Assembly (NCBI GenBank): GCA_022616555.1
Contig: JAKEEG010000056.1
Coordinates: 1 to 64,000 of the forward strand
DNA length: 64,000 nucleotides
Reading direction: 5' to 3'
From: Ignavibacteriota bacterium
GTDB lineage: Bacteria; Bacteroidota; Ignavibacteria; UBA10030
Shown here one piece after another: positions 33,927 to 42,404 of this stretch (position 1 is its first letter; every line of letters starts with the position of its first letter). The notes under the pieces were generated by a model. It did not search any database. It saw only the letters and a list, made by a program, of their open reading frames with translations, and had not been told where the DNA came from. The position numbers and the translations under genes were made by a program.

Positions 33927-34883
33927 ATGCACAACCCGCTCATAGAACCCGCATCGTCTTCACGCCACAACGGAAGCTCCGTCTCCCAGCAAAAGTTCGC
34001 CATCTCGCTCTCGCTCATCGTCGGCTTCCTGATGCTCGCGGGGAAAACCTACGCCTACGCCATCACCGGATCGGCAGCAATTCTCTCGGATGCGGCGGAA
34101 TCCGTCGTGCACGTCTTTGCCGTTGCGTTCGCTGCATTCAGCCTCTGGCTCAGCTTGAAGCCACCCGATACGAGTCACCCCTACGGGCACGAGAAAATCA
34201 GTTTCTTCTCCGCTGGGATGGAAGGGATGATGATTGTGCTCGCAGCGATCTTCATTATCTACGAAGCGATACAAAAATGGCTGGGCGGAATGGAATTACA
34301 GAATCTCGGCACGGGCACGGTCTACACCGCGGCAGCGACTGCCATCAACGCGGCGCTTGGCGGCTATCTTGTGTGGCAGGGCAAGCGGCATAAATCGATC
34401 ATCCTCATCGCCAACGGCAAGCATGTGTTGACCGACTCGTGGACAAGCTTTGGGGTTATCGTAGGGTTGTTGCTCACCATTTGGACGGGCTGGCTGCCGT
34501 TCGACCCGATACTCGCGATACTTGTTGCATTCAACATTCTGTGGTCCGGCAGCAAACTCTTGCGGCAATCTGTGGGAGGATTGATGGACGAGGGCGACCC
34601 GGAATTGGAACGGCAACTGCGCGCGTTGCTCGACGCCGAGACGCAAAAGCGCGGACTCTGGTACCATGAGTTGCGCTATAGGCAAAGCGGCGCGTCGCTG
34701 TGGGTGGAAGCGCATCTGTTGTTTCCCCGTGGAGAGATGATCGAAGACGCTCACCGCAAGGCGACAGAAATCGAAGCAGCAGTGAAGCAAGCCTTCTCGC
34801 TTCCGGTTAACATTATCACGCACTTAGAACCGCGCGAAGGACACGACGAGATCCACCAGAAAATTAAAGCCGCGAAAGACTAA
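33927..34883 (+). CDS. Cation diffusion facilitator transporter
   Basis: A 318-aa CDF transporter. Six transmembrane helices include the metal-site motifs LSDAAESVVHV (helix 2) and HPYGHEKISFFSAGMEG, then LTDSWTSFGVIVGL (helix 5), and a C-terminal cytoplasmic domain LRYRQSGASLWVEAHLLFP .. ITHLEPREGHDE. It exports divalent cations such as zinc, iron or manganese by proton antiport. The track ORF extends upstream into the acyltransferase gene. ATG 33927 (MHNPLIEPAS) is the true start. Confidence 0.92.
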   Translation: MHNPLIEPASSSRHNGSSVSQQKFAISLSLIVGFLMLAGKTYAYAITGSAAILSDAAESVVHVFAVAFAAFSLWLSLKPPDTSHPYGHEKISFFSAGMEGMMIVLAAIFIIYEAIQKWLGGMELQNLGTGTVYTAAATAINAALGGYLVWQGKRHKSIILIANGKHVLTDSWTSFGVIVGLLLTIWTGWLPFDPILAILVAFNILWSGSKLLRQSVGGLMDEGDPELERQLRALLDAETQKRGLWYHELRYRQSGASLWVEAHLLFPRGEMIEDAHRKATEIEAAVKQAFSLPVNIITHLEPREGHDEIHQKIKAAKD

Positions 34884-34886
34884 TAC

Positions 34887-35897
34887 CTACCTGTTAAACT
34901 TCGTCGCCAGCAATTCTCCCTCTCCCGAAAACTCAAACACGAGAATAAACGGCTGCCGGCGCTCGGACTCTGCGACACCTAACGCATTGCCGATGGCCTC
35001 CGTCATCTTCGGGTCGAATGAGAACTGCATATCCCGCATCCCCACAATGTGCCCTTTATCTGTTTCCCTGGATTGTATCAGAGGATGCCGGGCAAATTTC
35101 ATAAACCACTTCGCTTCTTCTGTCTCTAACGCACGCTCGACAAACTCATCTGAGGCTTGTGTCGATTTCGTGAATGCCGGCGGCTCCGGGTTATCGAAGA
35201 TGGAAAAGTGAGCTTGATAAACGCCATCGCTTGCCTGCACTAATCCCATCCAGCGAAAGATACTGAGCGGCTGGGCGAGAGCGGAGATACGCTCCGCCTC
35301 AATTCCGCGTTCCTTGGCGGTTTGGGTGACACGGTTGACGGCAATGCCGTGAGAGGCCATTTCCACCAACAGATACGAAACCACAAACACACCGCCTGCG
35401 AGCGTAAACGCACGGCTATGCCTCTTGATACGTTTCCCGAGGAACATCAAAATGATGAGGGTAATCGTGAACAGCGGGTCGATGATAAACATCCAGTCAA
35501 GCGAGTACCGTTCCGCCGAGAGCGGAGCGAATAACTGTGTGCCGAACGCGGTGATCAAATCGAAAAAGATGTGGAGATAAACGCCGATGAGCGCGGTAAG
35601 CCAGAGCAGTTTAAGATTCTTCACTGAAGTAACAAGGTAAGCTACGAGAGCGGGGAGAAACGCGAGCACCGGCGCAAACAGAAGCGAGTGTGTGATACTC
35701 CGGTGATGCTTAATGACAAAAAACGGGTCTCCAGCCCAATTGAACAGCGCGTCGATGTCCGGCAGGTTCGCGCAGATAACGGTCAGCCAAAATACCGTGC
35801 GATACATGGATTTCTGCTCCGGCTGCGCTGCATGCCTGTTGGTCTCGATAATCTTCGCCGCGAGCGCGCCGGTAAGGCTGTGCGTGATGTTATCCAT
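34887..35897 (-). CDS. YdjM-type membrane-bound metal-dependent hydrolase
   Basis: A 336-aa membrane protein of the YdjM/PF04307 family. The N-terminal signature MDNITHSLTGALAAKIIE, then NLPDIDAL and KHHRSITHSLLFAPVL gives the His/Asp metal ligands. Several transmembrane helices follow, and a soluble tail is present. In Escherichia coli YdjM is SOS-induced, but its activity is unknown. The track ORF starts at 35936 and would include MLRHRAPRNDNFL, which is translated from the GTCATTGCGAGG repeat (35905-35992). ATG 35897 is the real start. Confidence 0.9.
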   Translation of the reverse strand: MDNITHSLTGALAAKIIETNRHAAQPEQKSMYRTVFWLTVICANLPDIDALFNWAGDPFFVIKHHRSITHSLLFAPVLAFLPALVAYLVTSVKNLKLLWLTALIGVYLHIFFDLITAFGTQLFAPLSAERYSLDWMFIIDPLFTITLIILMFLGKRIKRHSRAFTLAGGVFVVSYLLVEMASHGIAVNRVTQTAKERGIEAERISALAQPLSIFRWMGLVQASDGVYQAHFSIFDNPEPPAFTKSTQASDEFVERALETEEAKWFMKFARHPLIQSRETDKGHIVGMRDMQFSFDPKMTEAIGNALGVAESERRQPFILVFEFSGEGELLATKFNR

Positions 35898-35904
35898 AAG
35901 GAAA

Positions 35905-35992
35905 TTGTCATTGCGAGGCGCTCTATGCCGAAGCAATCTAACCGCAGAAGAAAAACGAGATTGCTTCGCTGGAAAACGCTCGCAATGACAAA
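35905..35992. repeat. GTCATTGCGAG..CTCGCAATGACA repeat, copy A
   Basis: Inverted repeat beginning TTGTCATTGCGAGG and ending CTCGCAATGACAA, with inner GAAGCAATCT and AGATTGCTTCG arms. A second copy in the opposite order of inner segments is at 41185-41268. This palindrome is known by appearance from many unrelated bacterial genomes. It touches the start region of the YdjM-like gene. Confidence 0.75.
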
Positions 35993-36015
35993 TTTAAGTT
36001 ATTTTGAGAAGGCTT

Positions 36016-36339
36016 TTAGTGTTTTTGCTGAACGGCGATGGAGTATGACCGCTGAAGAAGGGCAATCGCTTCTTCGACATCCGCTCCCTCGCGAATGTAA
36101 AAGCTCACCCAGCCGCTTTCGGGCAACACATGGTGCGGCTCGACCTTCCCGCTCTCAATTAATTCATTGCGGATATTCATCGGAAACGGAATATCCACCA
36201 GCGAATCACCGTGGATATGTCCCAACTCCCGTTTCCCCAGCCTGAACTCCACGCCGCCGAATCGGTGCGGATGAACGGTGACGCCTTCCCATCCCTTTGC
36301 AGCATCTTGTATCTTCTGTTGTGCTCCAACGATTGACAT
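36016..36339 (-). CDS. DUF5519/luciferase-domain-like small protein
   Basis: A 107-aa cytoplasmic protein. The pattern GWEGVTVHPHRFGGVEFRLGKRELGHIHGDSLVDIPFPMNIRNELI and HHVLPESGWVSFYIREGADVEEAIALLQRSY matches the small proteins annotated as DUF5519 or luciferase-domain family. Conserved His residues (HPHRF, HIHGD, HHVLP) are notable, but no activity is assigned to this family. ATG at 36339. Confidence 0.82.
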   Translation of the reverse strand: MSIVGAQQKIQDAAKGWEGVTVHPHRFGGVEFRLGKRELGHIHGDSLVDIPFPMNIRNELIESGKVEPHHVLPESGWVSFYIREGADVEEAIALLQRSYSIAVQQKH

Positions 36340-36407
36340 AGTTTAATTGGTACTGATTTGAATGAATCATCACGTATACTAAACATAAGACGAAAGCGAC
36401 CACCCCG

Positions 36408-36540
36408 TCCCACTGTAAAACAGCGGGACACCCCTCCTTAGGTAAGGAGGGGAAAAAAGCTCCGGACTAAAGTATTTTTGTCCCCCTAAACAAGGGGACG
36501 TGTTCTGTCCGCCGCGGCGGATGGAACGCAGGGGGTCTCT
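36408..36540. repeat. Cluster of hairpins of the C-rich/G-rich repeat family
   Basis: Four consecutive hairpins in the gap between the DUF5519-like and S1C protease genes: GTCCCACTGT..ACAGCGGGAC, CCCCTCC..GGAGGGG, GTCCCC..GGGGAC and TCCGCCGCGGCGGA. The block shares elements with those at 2174, 39630, 45171 and 51350. The 240-bp gap contains no gene. Confidence 0.55.
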
Positions 36541-36578
36541 TTATGCACAGAGCATAACAAGATCACTCCTTGCACTCA

Positions 36579-37631
36579 TTAATCCACCACAGCCGGCGCT
36601 TCGGTGGGAGTAATCTTCACGTCAACCTTGTCAGTCCAACGCAGCACGGTCATCGTCGCTTCCTTGCCGATCCAATCTTCCGTCAGCAGCTTGTGCAAAT
36701 CGTCGATGCCGCGAATCGATTGTCCGTTGAACGAGATTATAATGTCGCCATTCAAAAGCTTCGCGCGGTGCGCGGGACTTCCATTTTCCACTGTAATCAC
36801 GCGCACGCCGGTTTCAGCATCTAGATGATGAAACCGCACCACCTTGCGCGGGATGGGCACGTTTTGCCCGCCAACGCCGATGAAACTCCGGCGAATCAAT
36901 CCGTTCTTGATAAGCAATGCGGCGATGTGCCGCGCTGTGTTGCTCGCAATCGCGAAGCAAATTCCCTGCGCGGGGAGAATAATCGCCGTGTTGACTCCGA
37001 TGACCTCGCCCTGCGACGTCACGAGCGGGCCTCCGGAGTTGCCGGGGTTCAGCGCCGCGTCCGTTTGGATAACGTTATCGATCAACCTGCCCGAGCGAGA
37101 GCGCAATGACCTTCCGAGCGCGCTCACAACTCCTGTGGTGACCGTTGCTTGAAAACCGTACGGGCTTCCCAATGCTATGGCAAGCTGTCCAACACGGATT
37201 GCCTGTGAATCCCCAAATTGCACAGCTGTCAGCTCCGGCGCGCTCGCATCATGGACAGGATGAATGCGCACAACGGCAAGGTCTGTGTGTGGGTCGTCGC
37301 CGACCAATTGAGCATCGAATTTTCTGCCGTCCGCTAACACCACGTCGATCTTGCTCGCGCCGTGGACAACGTGGCTGTTTGTGAGAATAAACCCGTCCGG
37401 CGTGAAAATGAACCCGGAGCCGCTTCCGCCGTTCGAGCGCTGTGGCTGTCTTCCTCGCTGTGCAACGTGCTGGACTTCAATGTTAACAACCGACGGACTT
37501 ACTTTCTCCACCGCCCGCACAACGGCTCGAGAATACGCATCGAGCAATGCAATATCGGTAAGATGAGCGGGTTGCGCTGCATTCCCCTGCGTATACGAAT
37601 TTGAAATCGATATGGGATGAATATTCTGCAT
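36579..37631 (-). CDS. S1C trypsin-like PDZ protease (HtrA family) without signal peptide
   Basis: A 350-aa DegP/HtrA-type serine protease. The triad is visible: His87 (LTNSHVVHG), Asp117 (HTDLAVV) and Ser199 (NPGNSGGPLV). A single PDZ domain follows (about 255-340: RVITVENGSPAHRAKLLNGDIIISFNGQ). Unlike DegP, the N-terminus (MQNIHPISISNSYTQGNAAQPAHL) has no signal peptide or transmembrane helix, so a cytoplasmic location is suggested. ATG at 37631 lies eleven bases after the metallophosphoesterase stop on the same strand, so they may share a transcript. Confidence 0.92.
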   Translation of the reverse strand: MQNIHPISISNSYTQGNAAQPAHLTDIALLDAYSRAVVRAVEKVSPSVVNIEVQHVAQRGRQPQRSNGGSGSGFIFTPDGFILTNSHVVHGASKIDVVLADGRKFDAQLVGDDPHTDLAVVRIHPVHDASAPELTAVQFGDSQAIRVGQLAIALGSPYGFQATVTTGVVSALGRSLRSRSGRLIDNVIQTDAALNPGNSGGPLVTSQGEVIGVNTAIILPAQGICFAIASNTARHIAALLIKNGLIRRSFIGVGGQNVPIPRKVVRFHHLDAETGVRVITVENGSPAHRAKLLNGDIIISFNGQSIRGIDDLHKLLTEDWIGKEATMTVLRWTDKVDVKITPTEAPAVVD

Positions 37632-37641
37632 GGTATTTCTC

Positions 37642-38853
37642 CTACGCGTTATCTTTCTCAGTCAATGTAATCACTGTAATTTCGGAGCGCGCGCCGAGCC
37701 GCACCGGCGGACCCCAGTAGCCCGTTCCTTTGCTCACGTACACCCACGTACCCTTATGGTCATGCAATCCAGAGATATACGGCTGCGCGAGCGCGGCGAC
37801 AAGATTCCAGGGGAAAAACTGTCCGCCATGCGTATGCCCGGAGAGCATCAGGTGATAGCCTAACGGTTGCGCCTCAAAGACTTCCTTTGGCTGGTGCGCC
37901 AGCAGGATTTTCACTGAATCCTGGGGTGCGCTGGCAATCGCCGCTTTCGAATCCGGTGTATGCGTTTGCGGCATCATTTGTGCGCCGGTCGGGTCGGTTA
38001 CTCCTGCCACCACAAGAGCGGAGCCGTTGCGCTGAACGAGCCGGTGCTCATTCAACAGCACATCGTACCCAAGCCGCCGCGCCTCATCAACCCATTGCTC
38101 CACGCCTGAATAATATTCATGGTTGCCGGTGACGAAAAATTTCCCATGCGGCGCCTGTAGCTCGCCGAGCGGGGCGACATCATTGCGGAGATGTGGCACA
38201 GAACCGTCCGCCAAATCGCCGGTGAAGGCAATCAAATCCGGCTTGAGGTCGGCAACTTCCTTTGCAATGGTCTCCACCCAGTCCCGCTTCACGGTAAGCC
38301 CTGCGTGAATGTCCGTAATCTGCACAATTTTGAATCCTGCAAAATCTTTCGGGAGTCCGGCAATCGGAACGGAAATATTCACAATGCCCGGCCTGCGCCG
38401 CGCTTCGTACACGCCGTAGGCAGTCAAAATCCCGGCAGCGCCAATCACTCCGAGATTTGACACATGGAGAAGAAACTCTCTCCGCGCGGGATTGACCTGT
38501 GCAATTGCATCCTTACCGGAAAATAGTTTTTGGAGAACAGGGTAGACTTTCTCAACCCCAAGAGAGCCTAGCCAAATCATATCACGTGCAAACAGCAGGA
38601 CGAACACAAACGAGAGAAACCCCATCCCAACAAACGTTACCCACGCCCACCAGGACCCCAATTGCTCCGAATAGCGAATGAGGAACATCGTCCCCAGCGT
38701 AAGGGTAATCATGGAAATAAGCAGAATACGCGCGCCGAGTTTCCATGCATCGGGCATCGTGGTTGTGCCAATCAGCCGTTTGCTGATAAAGAAATAACCA
38801 CCGCCCCAGACGATAAGTAAAATCGAAATCCAGATAACCCATTGCCAAGCCAT
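37642..38853 (-). CDS. Membrane metallophosphoesterase (YaeI/YkuE-like)
   Basis: About 403 aa. Four N-terminal transmembrane helices precede a twin-arginine-like segment ARREFLLHVSNLGVIGAAGIL and the calcineurin-like phosphoesterase domain: QITDIHAG, FTGDLADG, VTGNHEYYSG, LLAHQP, LSGHTHGGQFFPWNL. All expected metal ligands are visible. Related enzymes cleave UDP-diacylglucosamine or other phosphodiesters at the membrane. The ATG at 38853 has an AGGA ribosome site, and the track start 38889 is the alternative. The last gene product tail ITLTEKDNA ends just before the protease start. Confidence 0.9.
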   Translation of the reverse strand: MAWQWVIWISILLIVWGGGYFFISKRLIGTTTMPDAWKLGARILLISMITLTLGTMFLIRYSEQLGSWWAWVTFVGMGFLSFVFVLLFARDMIWLGSLGVEKVYPVLQKLFSGKDAIAQVNPARREFLLHVSNLGVIGAAGILTAYGVYEARRRPGIVNISVPIAGLPKDFAGFKIVQITDIHAGLTVKRDWVETIAKEVADLKPDLIAFTGDLADGSVPHLRNDVAPLGELQAPHGKFFVTGNHEYYSGVEQWVDEARRLGYDVLLNEHRLVQRNGSALVVAGVTDPTGAQMMPQTHTPDSKAAIASAPQDSVKILLAHQPKEVFEAQPLGYHLMLSGHTHGGQFFPWNLVAALAQPYISGLHDHKGTWVYVSKGTGYWGPPVRLGARSEITVITLTEKDNA

Positions 38854-38899
38854 AGTAAGTCCTGTTCGTTCGTTGCCGGTCGTGCTCATGCTGTTCTGC

Positions 38900-39547
38900 T
38901 TATCGCACGATTTTATAATTAAAATTTGTCGTTTGCAAGGAACCCCACAAACGCAACCAGAGCATAATCACCATTTCCATCCCGCGCGCGGCAGTGATAT
39001 CCCCAAGGTCAATAACGGATTTCCACCCGAACCAGTTCTTCAAGATATCCGCCACCTGCTGTTTCGCGCCGCCATCGTTGCCGCAGAGAAACATATCGTG
39101 CTCACCTTTCAGTAACGACGGATTGACCATAATGTTGCAGTTTGTGGTGTTAAGCGTCTTGACGACTTTCGAGTCGGGGAATGCCCGCTGGATTCGCTCA
39201 CCGAGAGAATCCGTATTGTTGACGAACAACGTCGGCGGCATGCCCTTGGAAAAATCCAGCGGGTTGCTGATATCCACGATAATTTTTCCTTTGAGATTCT
39301 GCGCTCCCGCCGCTTTCAACGCCTCGAGCGAGCCTGCGCCGCTCGTGCAATTGAAAATAATTTCTCCGAATGAAGCGGCGTCGGCAAATGTACCCTGCGA
39401 AGCATGCGAACCGACCGACGTTACCCATGCCCCGGCTTTTTCGTTGTTCGCCGTCCGCGAGCCCATTTTCACCGTGTGCCCTAGCTGGACAAGCTTTGTG
39501 CCGATGGTATTCCCAACAATCCCAGTCCCCAGAACTCCGATATTCAT
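38900..39547 (-). CDS. NADP-dependent oxidoreductase, F420-reductase-like
   Basis: A 215-aa Rossmann protein. The dinucleotide motif MNIGVLGTGIVGNTIGTKLVQLGH and GSRTANNEKA (NADP-preferring basic residue) are typical of the coenzyme F420-dependent NADP reductase-like (NPD/CofG-associated) group. Other marks are KGKIIVDISNPLDF and VVKTLNTTNCNIMVNP. In bacteria lacking F420 the electron partner is unknown. ATG at 39547. The 39548-39855 gap after it contains only C-rich repeats and the CCTGCC..GGCAGG palindrome at 39730-39746. Confidence 0.88.
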   Translation of the reverse strand: MNIGVLGTGIVGNTIGTKLVQLGHTVKMGSRTANNEKAGAWVTSVGSHASQGTFADAASFGEIIFNCTSGAGSLEALKAAGAQNLKGKIIVDISNPLDFSKGMPPTLFVNNTDSLGERIQRAFPDSKVVKTLNTTNCNIMVNPSLLKGEHDMFLCGNDGGAKQQVADILKNWFGWKSVIDLGDITAARGMEMVIMLWLRLWGSLQTTNFNYKIVR

Positions 39548-39629
39548 AGAAGGCTCCTAGTACTGTTTCAAAAAAATAATCTTGTAGTTCTTTGTGCGTG
39601 AAGAAACCCCCTGCTCGCTGGAAAAATGC

Positions 39630-39770
39630 TCGCGTCCCCCCTTGGTGAGGGAGACAAAATGCCTTTTCAAAGCCCTTTCCCCTCCTGACTAAGTCCCATA
39701 GGGATCCCTTTGGGAGAGGGGTGTCCTGACCTGCCTGCCGGCAGGCGGGCGTTTTTGTCGGGACGGGTGG
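39630..39770. repeat. C-rich repeat block with CCTGCCTGCCGGCAGG palindrome
   Basis: Contains CCCCCTTGGTGAGGGAG, CCTTTCCCCTCCTGAC..GGGAGAGGGG and, at 39730-39746, CCTGCCTGCCGGCAGGC, the third copy of the palindrome also present at 26-45 and 3657-3672. It fills most of the gene-free 39548-39855 gap. Confidence 0.6.
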
Positions 39771-39855
39771 TTACTTTTCTTCCAAGTTCAAACACAATAT
39801 AATTTATTAGACCCGGCACTGGCATACTACGACAGGTGAAATATTCGTTCTAGGG

Positions 39856-41160
39856 TTATGTAATTTCCTCGTTGGCGATCGTCGCCGCAACAACTTCAGG
39901 TGATGAGGCTTCAGCCGATACAGTTTCTCGATGAGAGTCGATGTGCACGCCCTCCACAAACTTGAGCTTGCGGGCAAGAATAATACAAAGGACCGTCATA
40001 GCCGTTGCGAGAATGCCGACAATCCCATAATTGGTAAGCGAGCCATCAGCCGCCTCGCCGAGTATCAATCCAGCCCCGTAGGAAGCAATCCCCGCGGAAA
40101 GTTGCTGAACAGAAGCATTAAGGCTCATGAAACTCCCGCGCCGCCGCGGCTCAACTGTTGCCGTCACCATCGCCATCGCGGGCGTCATCCTGCCGGAAAC
40201 AAGGATAAAAAACAACGTTGTCACAACCAGAACAGCCGCCAGCGACATGTTCGGCATATTCGTGACAAACAAAATCGGAATGATTGAAAGCCCCGCTATC
40301 CACATAAACACATTTAGCTTGCCATGGCGGTCTGCAAGCTGGCCGATATACCGCGCGGTGAAGATCGTCGCTCCACCACCGAAGAAGTACACGAGCGGCA
40401 AGTCTTCCTCTGCAAACCCAATCGTGCTGACCATGTACGGAGCGATATAGGGAATAACCGAGAACCCCGCTACAATCATCGTCATCATAAACGCCAACGT
40501 GCGCAGATGGTCCGGGTGCGTTAGCAACGAAAGCAGAGAGCGCACAGGGTTCTCGCCTGTCGCGTGCGCCTTGTGTGTGCCCATCGCGGGAAGAACGCGG
40601 TATGCGAGAGCGAAGAGAACCGCGCTAGACACTGCGAGCAACACAAAGGGCATGTGCCAGCCGTACAGGTTTGCAAAGTAGAGTCCCAAGGGAACGCCAA
40701 ACACCGACGCCGCGGAAAACGAAGTCATGATCACACCCATCGCCGCGCCGCGTCGGGCTTCAGGAATTACATCCGCTACGACGGCAAGAACCGTCGCTCC
40801 CAACACCCCGCCAAACGCGCCGGCGACAACGCGGGCAGCGACAAGAAAACCGTAGGTTGGAGCGACAGCGCAGAGCAGCGTGCCTACAGCGAAACCACCG
40901 TAGAGCGTGAGCAGAGCTGTCTTTCGGTCGAACCGATCAAGGAATAACGCGCCTAAAATTCCCGTCGTCCCGGCGCTGAAGGTATACGCAGAAACCGCCA
41001 AGCCAAACTCCTGCGGTGAAATGGAGAAGACCCGCATCAGTTGCGGGCCGAGCGGCATCATGATGACAAAGTCGAGGATGTTGGTAAATTGTACTGCGGC
41101 GAGCACCAGCAACAACTGCCATTCTCCTTTCGGAGCGGCGTCCTTCGAAAAAAACTTCAT
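39856..41160 (-). CDS. MFS transporter
   Basis: A 434-aa major facilitator of the DHA1-like group, twelve hydrophobic segments. The loop 2-3 motif is GALFLDRFDRKTALL, and motif C appears as GAFGGVLGATVLAVVADVIPEARRGAAMG. N-terminus MKFFSKDAAPKGEWQLLLVLAAVQFTNILDFVIMMPLGPQLMR resembles sugar or multidrug efflux members. Substrate unknown. ATG at 41160. Confidence 0.9.
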   Translation of the reverse strand: MKFFSKDAAPKGEWQLLLVLAAVQFTNILDFVIMMPLGPQLMRVFSISPQEFGLAVSAYTFSAGTTGILGALFLDRFDRKTALLTLYGGFAVGTLLCAVAPTYGFLVAARVVAGAFGGVLGATVLAVVADVIPEARRGAAMGVIMTSFSAASVFGVPLGLYFANLYGWHMPFVLLAVSSAVLFALAYRVLPAMGTHKAHATGENPVRSLLSLLTHPDHLRTLAFMMTMIVAGFSVIPYIAPYMVSTIGFAEEDLPLVYFFGGGATIFTARYIGQLADRHGKLNVFMWIAGLSIIPILFVTNMPNMSLAAVLVVTTLFFILVSGRMTPAMAMVTATVEPRRRGSFMSLNASVQQLSAGIASYGAGLILGEAADGSLTNYGIVGILATAMTVLCIILARKLKFVEGVHIDSHRETVSAEASSPEVVAATIANEEIT

Positions 41161-41184
41161 TCAATCTCCTGTCTAAAAATCATC

Positions 41185-41268
41185 TGTCATTGCGAGCGTT
41201 CCCCAGCGAAGCAATCTCGTTTTTCACAAGAAGGGATTGCTTCGGCAAAGAGCGCCTCGCAATGACAA
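41185..41268. repeat. GTCATTGCGAG..CTCGCAATGACA repeat, copy B
   Basis: TGTCATTGCGAGC (left) and GCGCCTCGCAATGACA (right), with inner GAAGCAATCTC and GGGATTGCTTCGG arms. Same family as 35905-35992. It lies between the MFS gene and the small membrane gene of the sigma locus. Confidence 0.75.
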
Positions 41269-41286
41269 GTATTTGTTTCTTCACAT

Positions 41287-41652
41287 TCACACATTCGCTT
41301 GCTGTTCCTTGTGTTCTTCCCACTCGCCGGGGTAATACCCACAACGGCGCTTCCATTCCTCTTTAAACTTCTCGCGCTCCTCCGGCGACATCGCGGCGAG
41401 CTTTTCTTCAAAGCGCCGCTTCCACCGGTCGTGTTTCCAGCCGCCACCGTGCCGCCACGGAGCCCATCCGCGCAGCAGCAAGTGCGAGAGCACAAGCAAG
41501 CCGACCGCCTGCCAGAAGCTCAGCTCCGGACCGCTAAAGACGTCAGGAACGACAGCATTCCAGAGCAACATCACGGCGTAGCCAAAGATAGCGACAGCAA
41601 GAGTGAGAAAAATGACGCCCTTGGCGATTTTAGCAAGCCACCAGCGTTTCAT
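41287..41652 (-). CDS. Small membrane protein linked to ECF sigma gene
   Basis: A 121-aa protein with two transmembrane helices (IFLTLAVAIFGYAVMLLWNAV, FWQAVGLLVLSHLLLRGW) and a charged C-terminal tail with an MSPEEREKFKEEWKRR helix. It starts 12 bp after the sigma-factor stop on the same strand. Small membrane proteins in this place often modulate ECF sigma factors, but no zinc-binding anti-sigma motif is present. Function not established. Confidence 0.78.
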   Translation of the reverse strand: MKRWWLAKIAKGVIFLTLAVAIFGYAVMLLWNAVVPDVFSGPELSFWQAVGLLVLSHLLLRGWAPWRHGGGWKHDRWKRRFEEKLAAMSPEEREKFKEEWKRRCGYYPGEWEEHKEQQANV

Positions 41653-41664
41653 AGTTGTCCCTTT

Positions 41665-42267
41665 CTACAAAGTAAAAAATTCGTCATACAATTCCTGTAA
41701 TTGTTCGCGCAAATACAATACTGCGTAGCGCTTGCGTGAAAGTAATGTGTTGATCGGTTCCCCGGTCATCTCAGCCATCTCCTTAAAACTTTTTCCTTCC
41801 AACTCGTGCATGACGAACACCTCGCGTTGTTCATCCGGCAGTTCGTCCAGCGCGTCCGCCAACTGCGTCCACACCAGAGACCGGGCATAGGTTTCATCAG
41901 GGCTTTGAGACCTGTCGAACAATATCTGCTCCAGGTTCACCGGCATCGAATCGTCGTCCCTGTCGGTGGGCAGGGGTTCCGGCTTTCGTTTCCGGTACCA
42001 ATCGATAATTTTATTGCGAGCCACCGTGAACAGCCATGACGTCAATTTCTCAATCGGCTCGGTAACGCTGTACCCCGTCGCCAACTGGTAGAAGACATCT
42101 TGCAGAATATCTTCCGCGTCTTCATCTGTACGCACACGGCGGCGGATGAAGTCCAACAGGCGTTTCCGCTCCGAGCGGAACGCGCGCTCCACGGTACTAT
42201 CCCCCGAACTAGGCCGAACGGGTTGACCTGCTGTCTGTATCGCCGCTATGTCGTTGGAACCGGTCAC
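41665..42267 (-). CDS. ECF RNA polymerase sigma factor
   Basis: A 200-aa sigma70-type ECF factor. Region 2 is RSERKRLLDFIRRRVRTDEDAEDILQDVFYQLA and LTSWLFTVARNKIIDWYRKRKPE. Region 4 is DALDELPDEQREVFVMHELEGKSFKEMAEMTGEPINTLLSRKRYAVLYLREQL. The start is GTG at 42267 with a good AGGAAAG ribosome site. A small membrane protein follows 12 bp downstream and may be part of its control. Target promoters are not evident here. Confidence 0.92.
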   Translation of the reverse strand: MTGSNDIAAIQTAGQPVRPSSGDSTVERAFRSERKRLLDFIRRRVRTDEDAEDILQDVFYQLATGYSVTEPIEKLTSWLFTVARNKIIDWYRKRKPEPLPTDRDDDSMPVNLEQILFDRSQSPDETYARSLVWTQLADALDELPDEQREVFVMHELEGKSFKEMAEMTGEPINTLLSRKRYAVLYLREQLQELYDEFFTL

Positions 42268-42404
42268 TCAGTAGCTTTCCTTCTAAAAGACGAACTATCG
42301 AGACTAATATTGTAAGGGTTTCCGGGCTGGAATAAAAGCGAAATCCCGCACTCCAGACAATGAAGAGCGGGATTGGCTTTATGACGAATTTCTTACAGCA
42401 GGGA

